Shown: positions 33,817 to 43,118 of the stretch, one piece after another
How the letters are laid out: every line of letters begins with the position of its first letter
Numbering within the stretch: the first letter of the stretch is position 1
NCBI GenBank assembly: GCA_963972255.1
Contig: CAXATO010000001.1
Coordinates: 414,944 to 478,943 of the forward strand
Direction: 5' to 3'
Origin: UBA1479 sp002706405
GTDB lineage: Bacteria > Pseudomonadota > Alphaproteobacteria > Rhodospirillales > Casp-alpha2
Length of the DNA: 64,000 nucleotides
Made by a program: the position numbers and the translations under genes
The notes under the pieces: generated by a model
Databases searched by the model: none
The model's input: only the letters and a program-made list of their open reading frames with translations
What the model was told of the DNA's origin: nothing

Positions 33817-35544
33817 TTACAGGTCTTCGGCCGCGCGCTGATGTTCCAGCCGCCGGCGCACGACCTCTTCCGTCGCCCCCAGGCCGGACAACACCCGCCC
33901 GGCAAGTTGCAGGCTTCCTTCGACGGTTTCCGGCACGGCCTGGGTCGCCCCCGCGGCGATCATGCGCTCCGCATGGGCCTTGTCCCGGGCCCGCGCATAG
34001 ACGGCGACGAGCGGCCAGGTCGAGCGGATTTCGCCGACGATGCGTTCGGCCGCGGCGGGATTGTCCATGGTCACGACGACCGCGGCGCAGCTGCCGATAT
34101 GGGCGCGTTTCAGCATGTCGAGGCGCGAGGCATCGCCGTAAAACACCGGCAGCTTGTCGGCGCGGGCGCGGGCGACATGCCCGGGGTCCGTGTCGAGCGC
34201 GATGAAATTGATGGATTCCGCCTGTAGGGTGTTGGCCAGCGTGCGCCCGAACCGTCCAAACCCGGCCAGGATGACGTGACCTTCCATATCGCCGGCCGCT
34301 TCAAGAGATCCCTGATGGCTGCGCGTGTTGTCCGCCCGTTCCATGCGCTGGGCCATCTTCTCCGCCGCCTTGGCGATCAGCGGTGTGACCAGCATGGTCA
34401 GGCCGGCGACGATCAGCATGAACTGGCCGACCTCTCCGGACAGCAGGTTCAGGCTCATGGCCAGGCCGACGACGATGAAGGCGAACTCGCCGCCCTGGCC
34501 CAGTAGCAGGCCGGCCTCGATGGAGGTATAGCGCGGCAGCCCGAAGGCGAGACAGAGCCCGGCCGTGATCAACGATTTCACAAGAAACAGGCCCAGCACC
34601 GACAAGGGAATCCATATCGGCTCATCTCCCACCACGCGCCAGTCGATACCCATGCCGACCGACATGAAGAACAGGCCCAGCATGAGGCCCTTGAAGGGCT
34701 CCAGATCGACCTCGATCTCGTGGCTGTATTCCGTTTCCGCCAGCAACAGGCCTGCCAGGAAAGCGCCGAGCGCCATGGACAGGCCTGCATAACCGGTGAT
34801 TGCGGAGATGCCGATGACGGTCAGCAGGACCGCCGCCATGAACATTTCCGGGCTGCGGGTCTGGGCGACCAGGCGCAAAGCCGGGCGCAGAATCAACCGT
34901 CCGACGGAGTAAATCAGGACAATGGTCAGCACGGCCTTGCCAAGGGCCAAAGCGAGGTCGAGGCCGAACCCCGCATCGTTTTTCGCGCCCAGGACGCCGA
35001 CCACGAACAGGATCGGCACGACGGCCAGGTCCTGCATCAGCAGGATCGAAAAGCTGGACCGGCCGAGCGGCGTGCCGATCCGCTGTCCCTCCAGCAACAG
35101 CTGCATGACGATGGCCGTCGACGACAGGGCAAGGCAGGCGCCGAGCACGATCGACGCGGGCACGGAATTGCCGAATTCAAAGGCGATCAGGCCGATGATG
35201 GTACTGGTCACGACGACCTGCAGGCTGCCCAGGCCGAACACCAGACGGCGCATGGCCCACAATCGCTCCAGGGACAGTTCCAGGCCGATCGTGAACAACA
35301 GGAACACGACCCCCAGTTCGGCCAGGGCCTGAACCCCGGCGATGTCCGAAATCATGACATGGGACAGGATCGGAAAGGTGTCGGTGAGAAGGCCCAGCCC
35401 GAAGGGGCCGATGACCCCGCCGACGACCAGATAGCCGAGCACCGGGCTGACCCGGAAGCGATGGAACAAGGGCACCATGACGCCGGCGGCGATCAGGAAA
35501 ATGATCGTTTCCCGCATGTAGGGAAGGGTCGCATGCGCTCCCAT
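33817..35544 (-). CDS. CPA2 monovalent cation/proton antiporter with RCK domain (KefB/KefC-like)
   Basis: The 575-residue inner-membrane protein has about 12 membrane helices in residues 1-385, including GVVFLLFTIGLELSLERL and LSSTAIVMQLL. A cytosolic TrkA-N (RCK) domain follows with the nucleotide-binding motif GFGRFG in HVILAGFGRFGRTLA. It probably exports K+ or Na+ in exchange for protons. The KefF/KefG ancillary subunit is not adjacent, so glutathione gating is uncertain. It lies 113 bp from a CPA1 antiporter on the same strand, so the two may be transcribed together. Confidence 0.9.
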   Translation of the reverse strand: MGAHATLPYMRETIIFLIAAGVMVPLFHRFRVSPVLGYLVVGGVIGPFGLGLLTDTFPILSHVMISDIAGVQALAELGVVFLLFTIGLELSLERLWAMRRLVFGLGSLQVVVTSTIIGLIAFEFGNSVPASIVLGACLALSSTAIVMQLLLEGQRIGTPLGRSSFSILLMQDLAVVPILFVVGVLGAKNDAGFGLDLALALGKAVLTIVLIYSVGRLILRPALRLVAQTRSPEMFMAAVLLTVIGISAITGYAGLSMALGAFLAGLLLAETEYSHEIEVDLEPFKGLMLGLFFMSVGMGIDWRVVGDEPIWIPLSVLGLFLVKSLITAGLCLAFGLPRYTSIEAGLLLGQGGEFAFIVVGLAMSLNLLSGEVGQFMLIVAGLTMLVTPLIAKAAEKMAQRMERADNTRSHQGSLEAAGDMEGHVILAGFGRFGRTLANTLQAESINFIALDTDPGHVARARADKLPVFYGDASRLDMLKRAHIGSCAAVVVTMDNPAAAERIVGEIRSTWPLVAVYARARDKAHAERMIAAGATQAVPETVEGSLQLAGRVLSGLGATEEVVRRRLEHQRAAEDL

Positions 35545-35657
35545 GAGGGGTCCTTCGGTATTCGGTTCCGGAGAGGTTGCGCCGACCGGGCGGTGATCGG
35601 CGGACCAGGAACGAGGTTAGTGGGTTTTTCCCGGTGATTGAACCTTTGTCGCGCCGA

Positions 35658-37457
35658 TTATTCTGTCCGCCGACCGAGACAGCTTTCCAGCCAGACCCGG
35701 ACGATGTCCAGGCGTCGCCACCAGGCGACGGCGGGCGGATCAAGATCAATACTGACCGAGGTGATTTCCTTGTCTTCGACGCGTCCGATAATCAGGGCGA
35801 CCGAGCCTAGGCGCAGATGCCGGCCGGGCACGGGCCGGCGGAGAAGATTGCGCCGCAGAAAGGTGCCTACGGCCGTGTCACGCCGGTTATGCGGGATCCA
35901 GAAGTCATAGGCGTCGGCGATGGCGCCCAGCGGCGTCGTCCCGTCGAAGGTGAATTCCCCCATCAGGTCCGGGTCGTTCTGTCCAGGCTGACGCTGGCCG
36001 AACAATCGATCGAGAGAGGGCAGATGGTCGGGCGGCGCCAGCACGATAACGTCATCGCCGGGGGCCAGACGCTCGACGGTCGCCGGGTTGTGGAGGACAC
36101 CGTCGCGGATGATCGAAATGATGTCGAACTCTTCCCCCAGGGGAAGGCGGGAAACCGGACGGCGCAGCGCGAGGCTGCGGGCCTGAACGTTGTAGGCGGC
36201 CATGTCGCGCCCGGTGTCGGACGGCAGGTCGATTTCGACCCGGGGCGGCTGTGTCGGGCGGGGCGCCAACAAGACGCCCAGGCGGCGCCCGACGGCATTC
36301 ACACTCCAGCCCTGGACGATCAGCGATGCCATGACGACCGTGTAGACCACGCCGAAGTAGGTTTCCGCGTTCTCGACGCCGGCGATCACGGGGATGGTGC
36401 CGAGGAAAATGGGCACGGCGCCGCGCAGTCCGACCCAGGACACGAAGGCGATCTCCCGGGGCGGAAATTTGAACAGCACCAGGGACAGCGCCACGGCTGC
36501 CGGGCGGGCGAGAAACATCAGGGCGGCGGCGATACCGATGGCGGGCACAATGACGGGGACAAGGGAACTGGGCGTGATCAGCAGGCCCAGGATCAGGAAC
36601 ATGACGATCTGGCACAGCCAGGCCAGACCGTCGTGGAAACGATTGATCAACAGCGTCGCCTTGTGCCGCCGGTTGCCGACGACGAGGCCCGCGATATAAA
36701 CGGCGAGAAAGCCACTGGCGCCGATTTCCTGGGCACCCGCGAACAGCAGCAGGGCCCCCGATGCGGCCAGCACCGGATACAGGCCGGAGGCGATGCTCAG
36801 GCCGTTGAGCGCCGTCAGCAGGACGTAGCCGCCAAACAGCCCGGCCAGCAGGCCGCCGACGATCTGCAGGGAAAACTGCCCGGCGACGATGGTCGCCGTT
36901 TCGAGGGTCAGGGACGGGTCTGTCGACGTGATCAGGCCGACGCAGGTAATCGTCAGCAGCACGGCCATGGGGTCGTTGAGTCCGGCCTCGGCCTCCAGGA
37001 TCGAGCCGAGCCGGTCGCGCAGGCGCATGGCCCGTGCGGACAGCAGTAGAAACACCGCTGCCGCGTCCGTCGAGGCGACGATCGATCCGATCAGCAGGCC
37101 TTCCAGCCAGTCGACGCCGAGCAGAAATCGCGCCGCGACGCCGGTGATGGCGGCGGTGATCAACACCCCGGCGGTGGCCAGCACCGCGGCCGGCGCGCTG
37201 ACGCCTCGGAAATCCTTCCATCGGGTGCGCAGGCCGCCGTCGAACAGGATCACGGCGAGCGCGATGCTGCCGACCAGATAGGTGGTGTCGTAATCGTTGA
37301 ACTTGAGCCCGCCGGGGCCGTCTTCGCCGGCCAGCATGCCGAGCACCAGAAACACCAACAGCAAGGGCGCCCCGAACCGTGACGACAAGGTACCGGCGAT
37401 GATGCTGATCAGGATCAGGGCGGACCCGATCAGGATGAGGTGGTTCGAGAAGTCCAT
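35658..37457 (-). CDS. CPA1 potassium/proton antiporter (CvrA/NhaP2-like)
   Basis: The 599-residue protein has a 12-13 helix CPA1 membrane domain: VFLVLGMLAGEDGPGG, VILFDGGLRT, IVASTDAAAVFLLL, LEAEAGLNDPMAV and WVGLRGAVPIFLG. A TrkA-C-like domain (about 400-490) and a CorC/HlyC-like transporter-associated tail (about 500-580) follow. This three-part layout is that of the potassium/proton antiporter CvrA (YcgO). It acts in low-osmolarity or K+ homeostasis in relatives. It is upstream of, and on the same strand as, the CPA2 antiporter. Confidence 0.92.
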   Translation of the reverse strand: MDFSNHLILIGSALILISIIAGTLSSRFGAPLLLVFLVLGMLAGEDGPGGLKFNDYDTTYLVGSIALAVILFDGGLRTRWKDFRGVSAPAAVLATAGVLITAAITGVAARFLLGVDWLEGLLIGSIVASTDAAAVFLLLSARAMRLRDRLGSILEAEAGLNDPMAVLLTITCVGLITSTDPSLTLETATIVAGQFSLQIVGGLLAGLFGGYVLLTALNGLSIASGLYPVLAASGALLLFAGAQEIGASGFLAVYIAGLVVGNRRHKATLLINRFHDGLAWLCQIVMFLILGLLITPSSLVPVIVPAIGIAAALMFLARPAAVALSLVLFKFPPREIAFVSWVGLRGAVPIFLGTIPVIAGVENAETYFGVVYTVVMASLIVQGWSVNAVGRRLGVLLAPRPTQPPRVEIDLPSDTGRDMAAYNVQARSLALRRPVSRLPLGEEFDIISIIRDGVLHNPATVERLAPGDDVIVLAPPDHLPSLDRLFGQRQPGQNDPDLMGEFTFDGTTPLGAIADAYDFWIPHNRRDTAVGTFLRRNLLRRPVPGRHLRLGSVALIIGRVEDKEITSVSIDLDPPAVAWWRRLDIVRVWLESCLGRRTE

Positions 37458-37665
37458 ATTTTCCGCAATCCGGGAAAAGAGATGCTGTAAGGATGCAATC
37501 CATCATATTGGAATTACACACGGTTTTGCGCAACCGATGATATGGGGTCGGGAGCAAGAAAGCGGCCTCACTCTTGCGTCTTTTGCATCAGCCCGGCAAT
37601 CTGCGCGCCAGAAATGACAACCGCGTCCCGCACCGCGCCGGGGGCGCCGACGAGAGGAACCATCC

Positions 37666-38655
37666 ATGGAATACAGAACTTTGGGTCGCACGGGCGTGCG
37701 CGTGTCGCAGTTATGCTTCGGCACCATGTCCTTCGGGGCCGAAGCGGACAAGGCCGCGTCCAAGGCCATGTACAAGAAGGTCCGTGATACCGGCATCAAT
37801 TTCTTCGACTGCGCCGACGCCTATACCAAGGGCAAGGCCGAGACCATCCTGGGCGAGTTGATGAAGGGGGAGCGGGATAATCTGGTCATCACCTCCAAAT
37901 GCTTCAACAACATCCGGGGCGATATCAATTCCGGCGGCGGCAACCGCCGTCACGTCGCCTTGGCGGTCGAGGATTCGTTGAAACGGCTGAAGACCGACCG
38001 TCTGGACGTTTTGTTCATGCATCGCTTTGAGAAACTGGCGCCACTGGAGGAAGTCCTGCGCGGGCTCGAAGACCTGGTTCGCGCCGGCAAGGTTCTCTAT
38101 ATCGGCGCCAGCAATTTCGCCGCCTGGCAGGTCGCCAAGGCGCTGGGGATTTCCGACAAGAACAACTGGACCCGGTTCGACGTGATCCAGCCCATGTACA
38201 ACCTAGTCAAGCGCACGGCCGAGTCGGAAATCTTCCCGCAGGCCCAGGCCGAAGGCATGGGAGTCATTACCTACAGCCCCGTCGGCGGCGGCATGTTGTC
38301 GGGCAAGTATCGCCCGGGCGTGCAGCCCAAGGTCGGTCGGGTCAAGGACAAGCAGGAATACGCCGTGCGCTATTCCGACCAATGGATGCTGGAAACCGCC
38401 GGTAAGTTCACGGAATTCGCGGAAAAGCAGGGCATTCATCCGGTGACCCTGGCGGTTGCCTGGGTCGCGGCCCATCCGGCGATCACCGCGCCCATCGTCG
38501 GCGCCCGCAACACCAAGCAACTGGAACCCTCACTCAAGTCCCTGGACATCAAGATGACCCAGGACCTGTGGGACGCGATCGCGGCCCTGTCGCGCACGCC
38601 GCCGCCGGCCACGGACCGGCTGGAGGAATATCAGCCCGTCACGGTGCGGGGGTGA
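37666..38655 (+). CDS. aldo/keto reductase
   Basis: The 329-residue TIM-barrel oxidoreductase has an intact AKR tetrad: Asp48 (FFDCADAY), Tyr53, Lys78 (VITSKCF) and His119 (LFMHRFE). The Mg/voltage-channel beta-like grouping is suggested by EYRTLGRTGVRVSQLCFGTM and YIGASNFAAWQ. The NADPH phosphate-binding end is GARNTKQLEPSLKS. The substrate is unknown. ATG 37666 follows GAGAGGAACC. The next gene, an ABC ATPase, starts 37 bp downstream and may be co-transcribed. Confidence 0.92.
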   Translation: MEYRTLGRTGVRVSQLCFGTMSFGAEADKAASKAMYKKVRDTGINFFDCADAYTKGKAETILGELMKGERDNLVITSKCFNNIRGDINSGGGNRRHVALAVEDSLKRLKTDRLDVLFMHRFEKLAPLEEVLRGLEDLVRAGKVLYIGASNFAAWQVAKALGISDKNNWTRFDVIQPMYNLVKRTAESEIFPQAQAEGMGVITYSPVGGGMLSGKYRPGVQPKVGRVKDKQEYAVRYSDQWMLETAGKFTEFAEKQGIHPVTLAVAWVAAHPAITAPIVGARNTKQLEPSLKSLDIKMTQDLWDAIAALSRTPPPATDRLEEYQPVTVRG

Positions 38656-38692
38656 GCAAGCCCCTGTCCGAGGCCCGTGCGGCCACTGCCCC

Positions 38693-39538
38693 ATGAGCGG
38701 CGCGCCGGAGGAAATCAGGGTCGAAGGCCTGAGCAAGGCCTTCGGCGCGCATCAGGTGCTCAGCGGGATCGACCTGTCCATCGAACGGGGGGAGATCATC
38801 GCCATCGTCGGCGGCTCGGGCAGCGGCAAGACGGTCTTGCTCAACCATATCCTGGGCCGTCTCGACCCCGATGAGGGCCGCGTGCTGGTCGCCGACCACG
38901 ACATGGACGGCGCTCCCCTGATCGATCTGACAACGCTGGATACGGTCGAGACCGACCGCCTGCACACCCATTGGGGCGTGGTGTTCCAAAGGAACGCCCT
39001 GTTTTCCGGCACGGTGCTGGACAACATCGGGCTTTGGCTGTCGGAAGTGCGGGGCATGGAAGAGCCCGAAATCATCGGCGTCACCCGCAAGGTTCTGGCG
39101 GCGGTCGACCTTCCCGACAGCGATGATTTCATGGACACGGACGTCAACGAATTGTCCGGCGGCATGGCCAAGCGCCTGGCCGTGGCCCGCGCCCTTGCCA
39201 TGGATCCGGAAGTGCTGTTCTACGACGAGCCGACCACCGGCCTGGATCCGACCACGGCCTTCACCATGCACGACCTGATCGCCCGCACGCATCTGGAACA
39301 GACGCGATCGGGCAACCGGCGGACGACCCTGATCGTCACCCACGACAAGGACCTGCTGCGCCGGCTGCAGCCGCGTACGATCATGCTGCATGATGGCGGG
39401 GTGTTTTTCGACGGCCCCTTCGCGGATTTCGAAGGATCGTCTTCGCCCATCATCCGGCCCTACTTCGATCTGATGCCGGCCTTGCACGGCCGCGCCCTCG
39501 ACCCGCGCGACCTGCCGCCGCCGGGCCACGAAGACTAG
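38693..39538 (+). CDS. ABC transporter ATP-binding protein, MlaF-like
   Basis: The 281-residue ATPase has Walker A GGSGSGKT (40-47), a Q-loop in VVFQRNALF, the signature LSGGMAKRLAVARA, Walker B VLFYDEPTTGLDP and a His switch in VTHDK. The FGAHQVLSGIDLSIERGEI start and LSGGMAKR signature are of the MlaF/Ttg2A phospholipid-transport type. The partners MlaE and MlaD are not in this window, so it acts with membrane subunits encoded elsewhere or is an orphan. An insertion around residues 70-85 (ADHDMDGAPLIDLTTLD) is longer than in typical MlaF. Confidence 0.85.
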   Translation: MSGAPEEIRVEGLSKAFGAHQVLSGIDLSIERGEIIAIVGGSGSGKTVLLNHILGRLDPDEGRVLVADHDMDGAPLIDLTTLDTVETDRLHTHWGVVFQRNALFSGTVLDNIGLWLSEVRGMEEPEIIGVTRKVLAAVDLPDSDDFMDTDVNELSGGMAKRLAVARALAMDPEVLFYDEPTTGLDPTTAFTMHDLIARTHLEQTRSGNRRTTLIVTHDKDLLRRLQPRTIMLHDGGVFFDGPFADFEGSSSPIIRPYFDLMPALHGRALDPRDLPPPGHED

Positions 39539-39556
39539 CCGCCCGCCAAGTCATCC

Positions 39557-39596
39557 AAGAAAATAGGGGGTTCGCTGCCGAAGCAACGAAACCCCC
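39557..39596 (-). terminator. terminator of glnB-glnA transcript
   Basis: GGGGG (39566-39570) and CCCCC (39592-39596) anchor a hairpin that continues with TT/AA pairs. On the minus strand it is followed by TATTTTCTT, so it ends the glnA message 105 bp after the stop codon. A second hairpin, GGGCGG..CCGCCC, lies nearer glnA at about 39667-39690. Confidence 0.6.
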
Positions 39597-39700
39597 AAGT
39601 TTGGCGCGTAAAACCGGTTGAACGCCGGTCTTCCGATTGGTCGTGATGTCTCCGAAAGACAGGGCAGGGCGGAACCATAAGGTCCCGCCCGCCGTCTGTC

Positions 39701-41122
39701 TTAGGAGGAGTAGTACATCATGAATTCAACCGGGTGCGGCGTGTGTTCGAAGTTGTAGATCTCTTCCCATTTGAGATTCATGTAGCCGTCGATGGCGTCG
39801 TCGGTGAAGACGTCGCCCTTCTTGAGGAACTCGCGGTCGGCGTCCAGCGCCTGGACGGCTTCGCGCAGCGAACCGCAGACGGTGGGCACGCCCGCCAGTT
39901 CTTCCGGCGGCAGGTCGTACAGATCCTTGTCCATCGGGTCGCCCGGGTGGATCTTGTTCTTGATGCCGTCGAGACCGGCCATCATCATGGCCGTGAACGC
40001 CAGATACGGGTTGGCCGTGGCGTCCGGGAAGCGGATTTCGCAGCGCTTACCCTTGGGGCTGCCCGAGTACGGAATGCGGCAGGAGGCCGAGCGGTTGCGG
40101 GCCGAATAGGCCAGCAGGACCGGGGCTTCGAAGCCGGGGATCAGGCGCTTGTAGGAGTTGGTCGACGGGTTGGCGAAGGCGTTGATCGCCTTGGCGTGCT
40201 TGATGATACCGCCGATGTAGTACAGGCAGGTTTCCGACAAGTCCGCATAGCCCGAACCCGCGAAGGTCGGCTTGCCGTCCTTCCAGATGGACTGGTGGGT
40301 ATGCATGCCGGTGCCGTTGTCGCCGGCCACGGGCTTCGGCATGAAGGTCGCCGACTTGCCGTAGGTATGGGCGACCATCTGCGTGCAGTACTTGTAGATC
40401 TGCACGTTGTCGGCGGCGCGCACCAGGGTCGAGAAGGCCATGCCCAGTTCGTGCTGGGACGCGGCGACTTCGTGGTGATGCTTGTCCATGGTCAGGCCCA
40501 TTTCCTGCATCACGCTGACCATTTCGCCGCGCAGGTCGTGGCACGAGTCAACCGGCGGGACGGGGAAGTAGCCGCCCTTGACGCCCGGGCGGTGGCCCAG
40601 GTTGCCTTCGTCGAACAGGGTGCCCGAAACGTAGGGCCCTTCTTCGGACGTGAACTCGTAGAAGCACTTGTTCATTTCGACGGCATAGCGCACGTCGTCA
40701 AACACGAAGAATTCCGGCTCGGCGCCGAAATAGGCCGTGTCGCCGATGCCCGTGGTGCCCAGATAGGCTTCCGCGCGCTTGGCGATGGAGCGCGGGTCGC
40801 GCTCGTAGCCCTGGCCGGTGACCGGGTCGAGAACGTCGCAGTACAGGATCACGCAGGGCTGGGCCGAGAACGGGTCCATGACCGCCGTGGAGGCGTCGGG
40901 GATCAGCGCCATGTCGGATTCGTTGATCGCCTTCCAACCGGCGATGGACGAACCGTCGAACATGATGCCGTCTTCAAACTCGGCCTCAGAGACGAATTCC
41001 GACACCATGGTGAGGTGCTGCCATTTACCGCGGGAGTCCGTGAAGCGAAGGTCAACGAACGGGATCTCGTTGTCCTTCACGTATTTGCAGAATTCCGCCG
41101 GTGTATTCAGATCCAAGCTCAT
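39701..41122 (-). CDS. glnA: glutamine synthetase type I
   Basis: The enzyme condenses ammonia with glutamate at the expense of ATP, the main nitrogen entry point. The 473-residue protein has the family motifs DGSSI (latch), EPEFFVFD, HHHEVAASQHELG, the ATP loop KPVAGDNGTGMHTHQSIW and NRSASCRIPY. Tyr402 in KDLYDLPPEE is the adenylylation site of class GSI-beta, so activity is probably controlled by GlnE. It lies 103 bp downstream of glnB on the same strand, and the two form the usual alphaproteobacterial glnBA unit. Confidence 0.97.
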   Translation of the reverse strand: MSLDLNTPAEFCKYVKDNEIPFVDLRFTDSRGKWQHLTMVSEFVSEAEFEDGIMFDGSSIAGWKAINESDMALIPDASTAVMDPFSAQPCVILYCDVLDPVTGQGYERDPRSIAKRAEAYLGTTGIGDTAYFGAEPEFFVFDDVRYAVEMNKCFYEFTSEEGPYVSGTLFDEGNLGHRPGVKGGYFPVPPVDSCHDLRGEMVSVMQEMGLTMDKHHHEVAASQHELGMAFSTLVRAADNVQIYKYCTQMVAHTYGKSATFMPKPVAGDNGTGMHTHQSIWKDGKPTFAGSGYADLSETCLYYIGGIIKHAKAINAFANPSTNSYKRLIPGFEAPVLLAYSARNRSASCRIPYSGSPKGKRCEIRFPDATANPYLAFTAMMMAGLDGIKNKIHPGDPMDKDLYDLPPEELAGVPTVCGSLREAVQALDADREFLKKGDVFTDDAIDGYMNLKWEEIYNFEHTPHPVEFMMYYSS

Positions 41123-41225
41123 ACTCGCTTCCTTTTCATGACTAAGTGTCCAGACGATGTTTTGAACGCGCTTTGGTGCCTGCCTCCCTGGCGCGCCGGC
41201 CTAGCGGCCGGCGGGAACCGGAGGG

Positions 41226-41564
41226 CTAGATTGCTTCCGATCCACGTTCGCCCGTGCGCACGCGGATCGCTTCCTCAACGGGGATGATGAAAATTTTGCC
41301 ATCGCCGATGCGACCGGTCTGCGCCGTTTGCTGAATGGCTTCGACAGCCGCGCTGACCATGTCGTCATTGACGACCAGTTCGATCTTCACCTTGGGCAGG
41401 AAATCGACCACGTACTCGGCCCCGCGATAGAGCTCGGTATGTCCTTTCTGGCGCCCGAAGCCCTTGGCCTCGACCACCGTGATTCCCTGCAGGCCCACCT
41501 CATGGAGGGCCTCCTTCACCTCATCCAGTTTGAACGGCTTGATGATGGCTTCGATTTTTTTCAT
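41226..41564 (-). CDS. glnB: nitrogen regulatory protein P-II
   Basis: The 112-residue trimeric signal protein senses 2-oxoglutarate and ATP/ADP and passes nitrogen status to GlnE, NtrB and others. The T-loop carries Tyr51 in RGAEYVVDFLPK, the uridylylation target of GlnD. The start MKKIEAIIKPFKLDEVKEAL and the B-loop TGRIGDGKIFI are canonical. It is transcribed ahead of glnA and has a sigma-54-like promoter about 105 bp upstream. The adjacency to glnA favours GlnB over GlnK; no amtB is nearby. Confidence 0.96.
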   Translation of the reverse strand: MKKIEAIIKPFKLDEVKEALHEVGLQGITVVEAKGFGRQKGHTELYRGAEYVVDFLPKVKIELVVNDDMVSAAVEAIQQTAQTGRIGDGKIFIIPVEEAIRVRTGERGSEAI

Positions 41565-41669
41565 CAGTTTGTTTCCCTTGGGGTTGTCCCCCCATCAGAA
41601 GAGACGGAGTTCGCGAGGCGACCGCCGTTCTTAAGCGCGGCGACCGTCCTTCCTCGTCCGCCCCTGTAT

Positions 41670-41685
41670 AGCAGGAGGTGTGCCA
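41670..41685 (-). promoter_or_regulatory. sigma-54 (RpoN) promoter candidate for glnB-glnA
   Basis: On the minus strand the sequence TGGCACACCTCCTGCT matches the -24/-12 consensus TGGCAC-N5-TTGCW at every position except the first T of the -12 box. The GG and GC dinucleotides have the exact 10-bp spacing. Transcription would begin near 41658, giving a leader of about 95 bases before glnB. An NtrC half-site-like TGCACC lies at 41729-41734. Confidence 0.75.
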
Positions 41686-41776
41686 GTTTCGGGCGTTATC
41701 AAAAAACGGCCCGTTTCAATAACTTACGGTGCATTTCCACGGCCTTGAGTCAACCGCGACCGGCCCCATAATGCCG

Positions 41777-41817
41777 AAAAAAAGGGCATGTGCGAATATT
41801 TTCAGCACATGCCCTTT
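41777..41817 (-). terminator. Rho-independent terminator of the aminotransferase gene
   Basis: AAAGGGCATGTGC (41781-41793) and GCACATGCCCTTT (41805-41817) form a perfect 13-bp stem with an 11-base loop. It is followed on the minus strand by TTTT. It lies 35 bp after the aminotransferase stop and isolates glnB from that gene. Confidence 0.93.
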
Positions 41818-41851
41818 GCATATTGTTTGCAGAGTGGTCGTCGGCGGCGCG

Positions 41852-43021
41852 CTAGTCCGCCAGGCAATCGCGGATGCGCCCCACGGCTTTCAGGATATTT
41901 TCCTTGGAATTGGCATAGGAGAACCGGACGTAGCCTTCGCCCTGGGCGCCGAAGCTGGTGCCGGAAATGATCGCCACGCCGGCCTCGTTCAAAAGCTTGT
42001 TCTGCAGTTCCATGGACGAGAGGCCCGTGCCTTCGATGTTGGGGAAGGCATAGAAGGCGCCGCCCGGCTCGGCACAGCGGAAGCCCGGAATCTGGTTCAG
42101 CTCGCGCAGGATGACCTTGCGGCGGTCGTCAAAAGCCTTGACCATTTCGTCGACCGCGTCCTGCGGCCCGTCGAGCGCCGCGATGCCGGCGAACTGGGTC
42201 GCCGCGTTGACGCAGGAATTGCAGTTGATGGCCAGGCGGGTGATCGGCTCGACCATGGACTTCGGCCATACGCCGTAGCCCATGCGCCAGCCGGTCATGG
42301 CATAGGTCTTGGACCAGCCGTCGAGCAGGATCACCCGGTCGCGCAGGTGGTCATACTCCAGCAGGCTGACGTGCTCGCGCCCGTCGTAGAGCATGCGGCA
42401 ATAGATCTCGTCGGACATGATCGTGACATGCGGGTGTTCGGCCAGGCCCGCCGCCAGCTTGTCCATTTCCTCGCGCGGCACGGCACCCCCGGTGGGGTTG
42501 GCCGGCGAATTGAGAATGATCAGCCGGGTTTTCGGCGTGATCAGGGCCAGCACTTCCTCGGCCGAGAAGGCGAAGCCCTTGTCTTCGTGCAGGGTCATGG
42601 GCACGGGCGTCGCACCGGTGAACTTGATGACGCTTTCATAGATGGGGAATCCCGGGTTGGGGTAGATGATCTCCGCCCCCGGCTCGCCCAGGGCCAGCAC
42701 GGCGAAGAACATGGTGACCTTGCCGCCCGGCACGATGATGACGTCGGCGGGATCGACGGTCACTTTGCGGTGGCGGGCGATGTCGCGCACGACAGCCTCG
42801 CGCAGCTCGGGGATGCCGTTGGCGGGGGTATAGCCATGATGGCCGTCCTTCAGCGCCTTGATGGCGGCCTCGACGATATGCGGCGGGGTCTTGAAGTCGG
42901 GCTGGCCGATGCCGAGGTTGATGATGTCCTTGCCCTGGGCGGCCAGCGCATTGGCGCGGGCCAGGACTTCAAAGGCGCTTTCGGTGCCGAGCCGCGACAT
43001 CGCGGCGGCCATCTGTACCAT
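41852..43021 (-). CDS. aatA: aspartate-type PLP aminotransferase
   Basis: This class I aminotransferase has 389 residues. It carries PLP lysine K238 in DGWSKTYAMTGWRMGY, NSPANPTGG, the cofactor Asp in MSDEIYCRML and the C-terminal Arg in YVRFSYANS. It resembles the subgroup Ibeta/Igamma aspartate aminotransferases of alphaproteobacteria; other 2-oxo acid acceptors cannot be ruled out. I start at ATG 43021, with GGAG about 10 bases upstream; the frame runs open further to 43360 but that part overlaps the divergent cupin gene. It is transcribed alone towards a strong terminator. Confidence 0.9.
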   Translation of the reverse strand: MVQMAAAMSRLGTESAFEVLARANALAAQGKDIINLGIGQPDFKTPPHIVEAAIKALKDGHHGYTPANGIPELREAVVRDIARHRKVTVDPADVIIVPGGKVTMFFAVLALGEPGAEIIYPNPGFPIYESVIKFTGATPVPMTLHEDKGFAFSAEEVLALITPKTRLIILNSPANPTGGAVPREEMDKLAAGLAEHPHVTIMSDEIYCRMLYDGREHVSLLEYDHLRDRVILLDGWSKTYAMTGWRMGYGVWPKSMVEPITRLAINCNSCVNAATQFAGIAALDGPQDAVDEMVKAFDDRRKVILRELNQIPGFRCAEPGGAFYAFPNIEGTGLSSMELQNKLLNEAGVAIISGTSFGAQGEGYVRFSYANSKENILKAVGRIRDCLAD

Positions 43022-43118
43022 GGATATGAACTCCGTCTGGTGGTTGTGTCTCTGGGCTCTGCGGCCCGTTTCCGGTGGGCGGCACTCTATGGTAGACGGT
43101 CGGGCGGAGGCAACGGTC

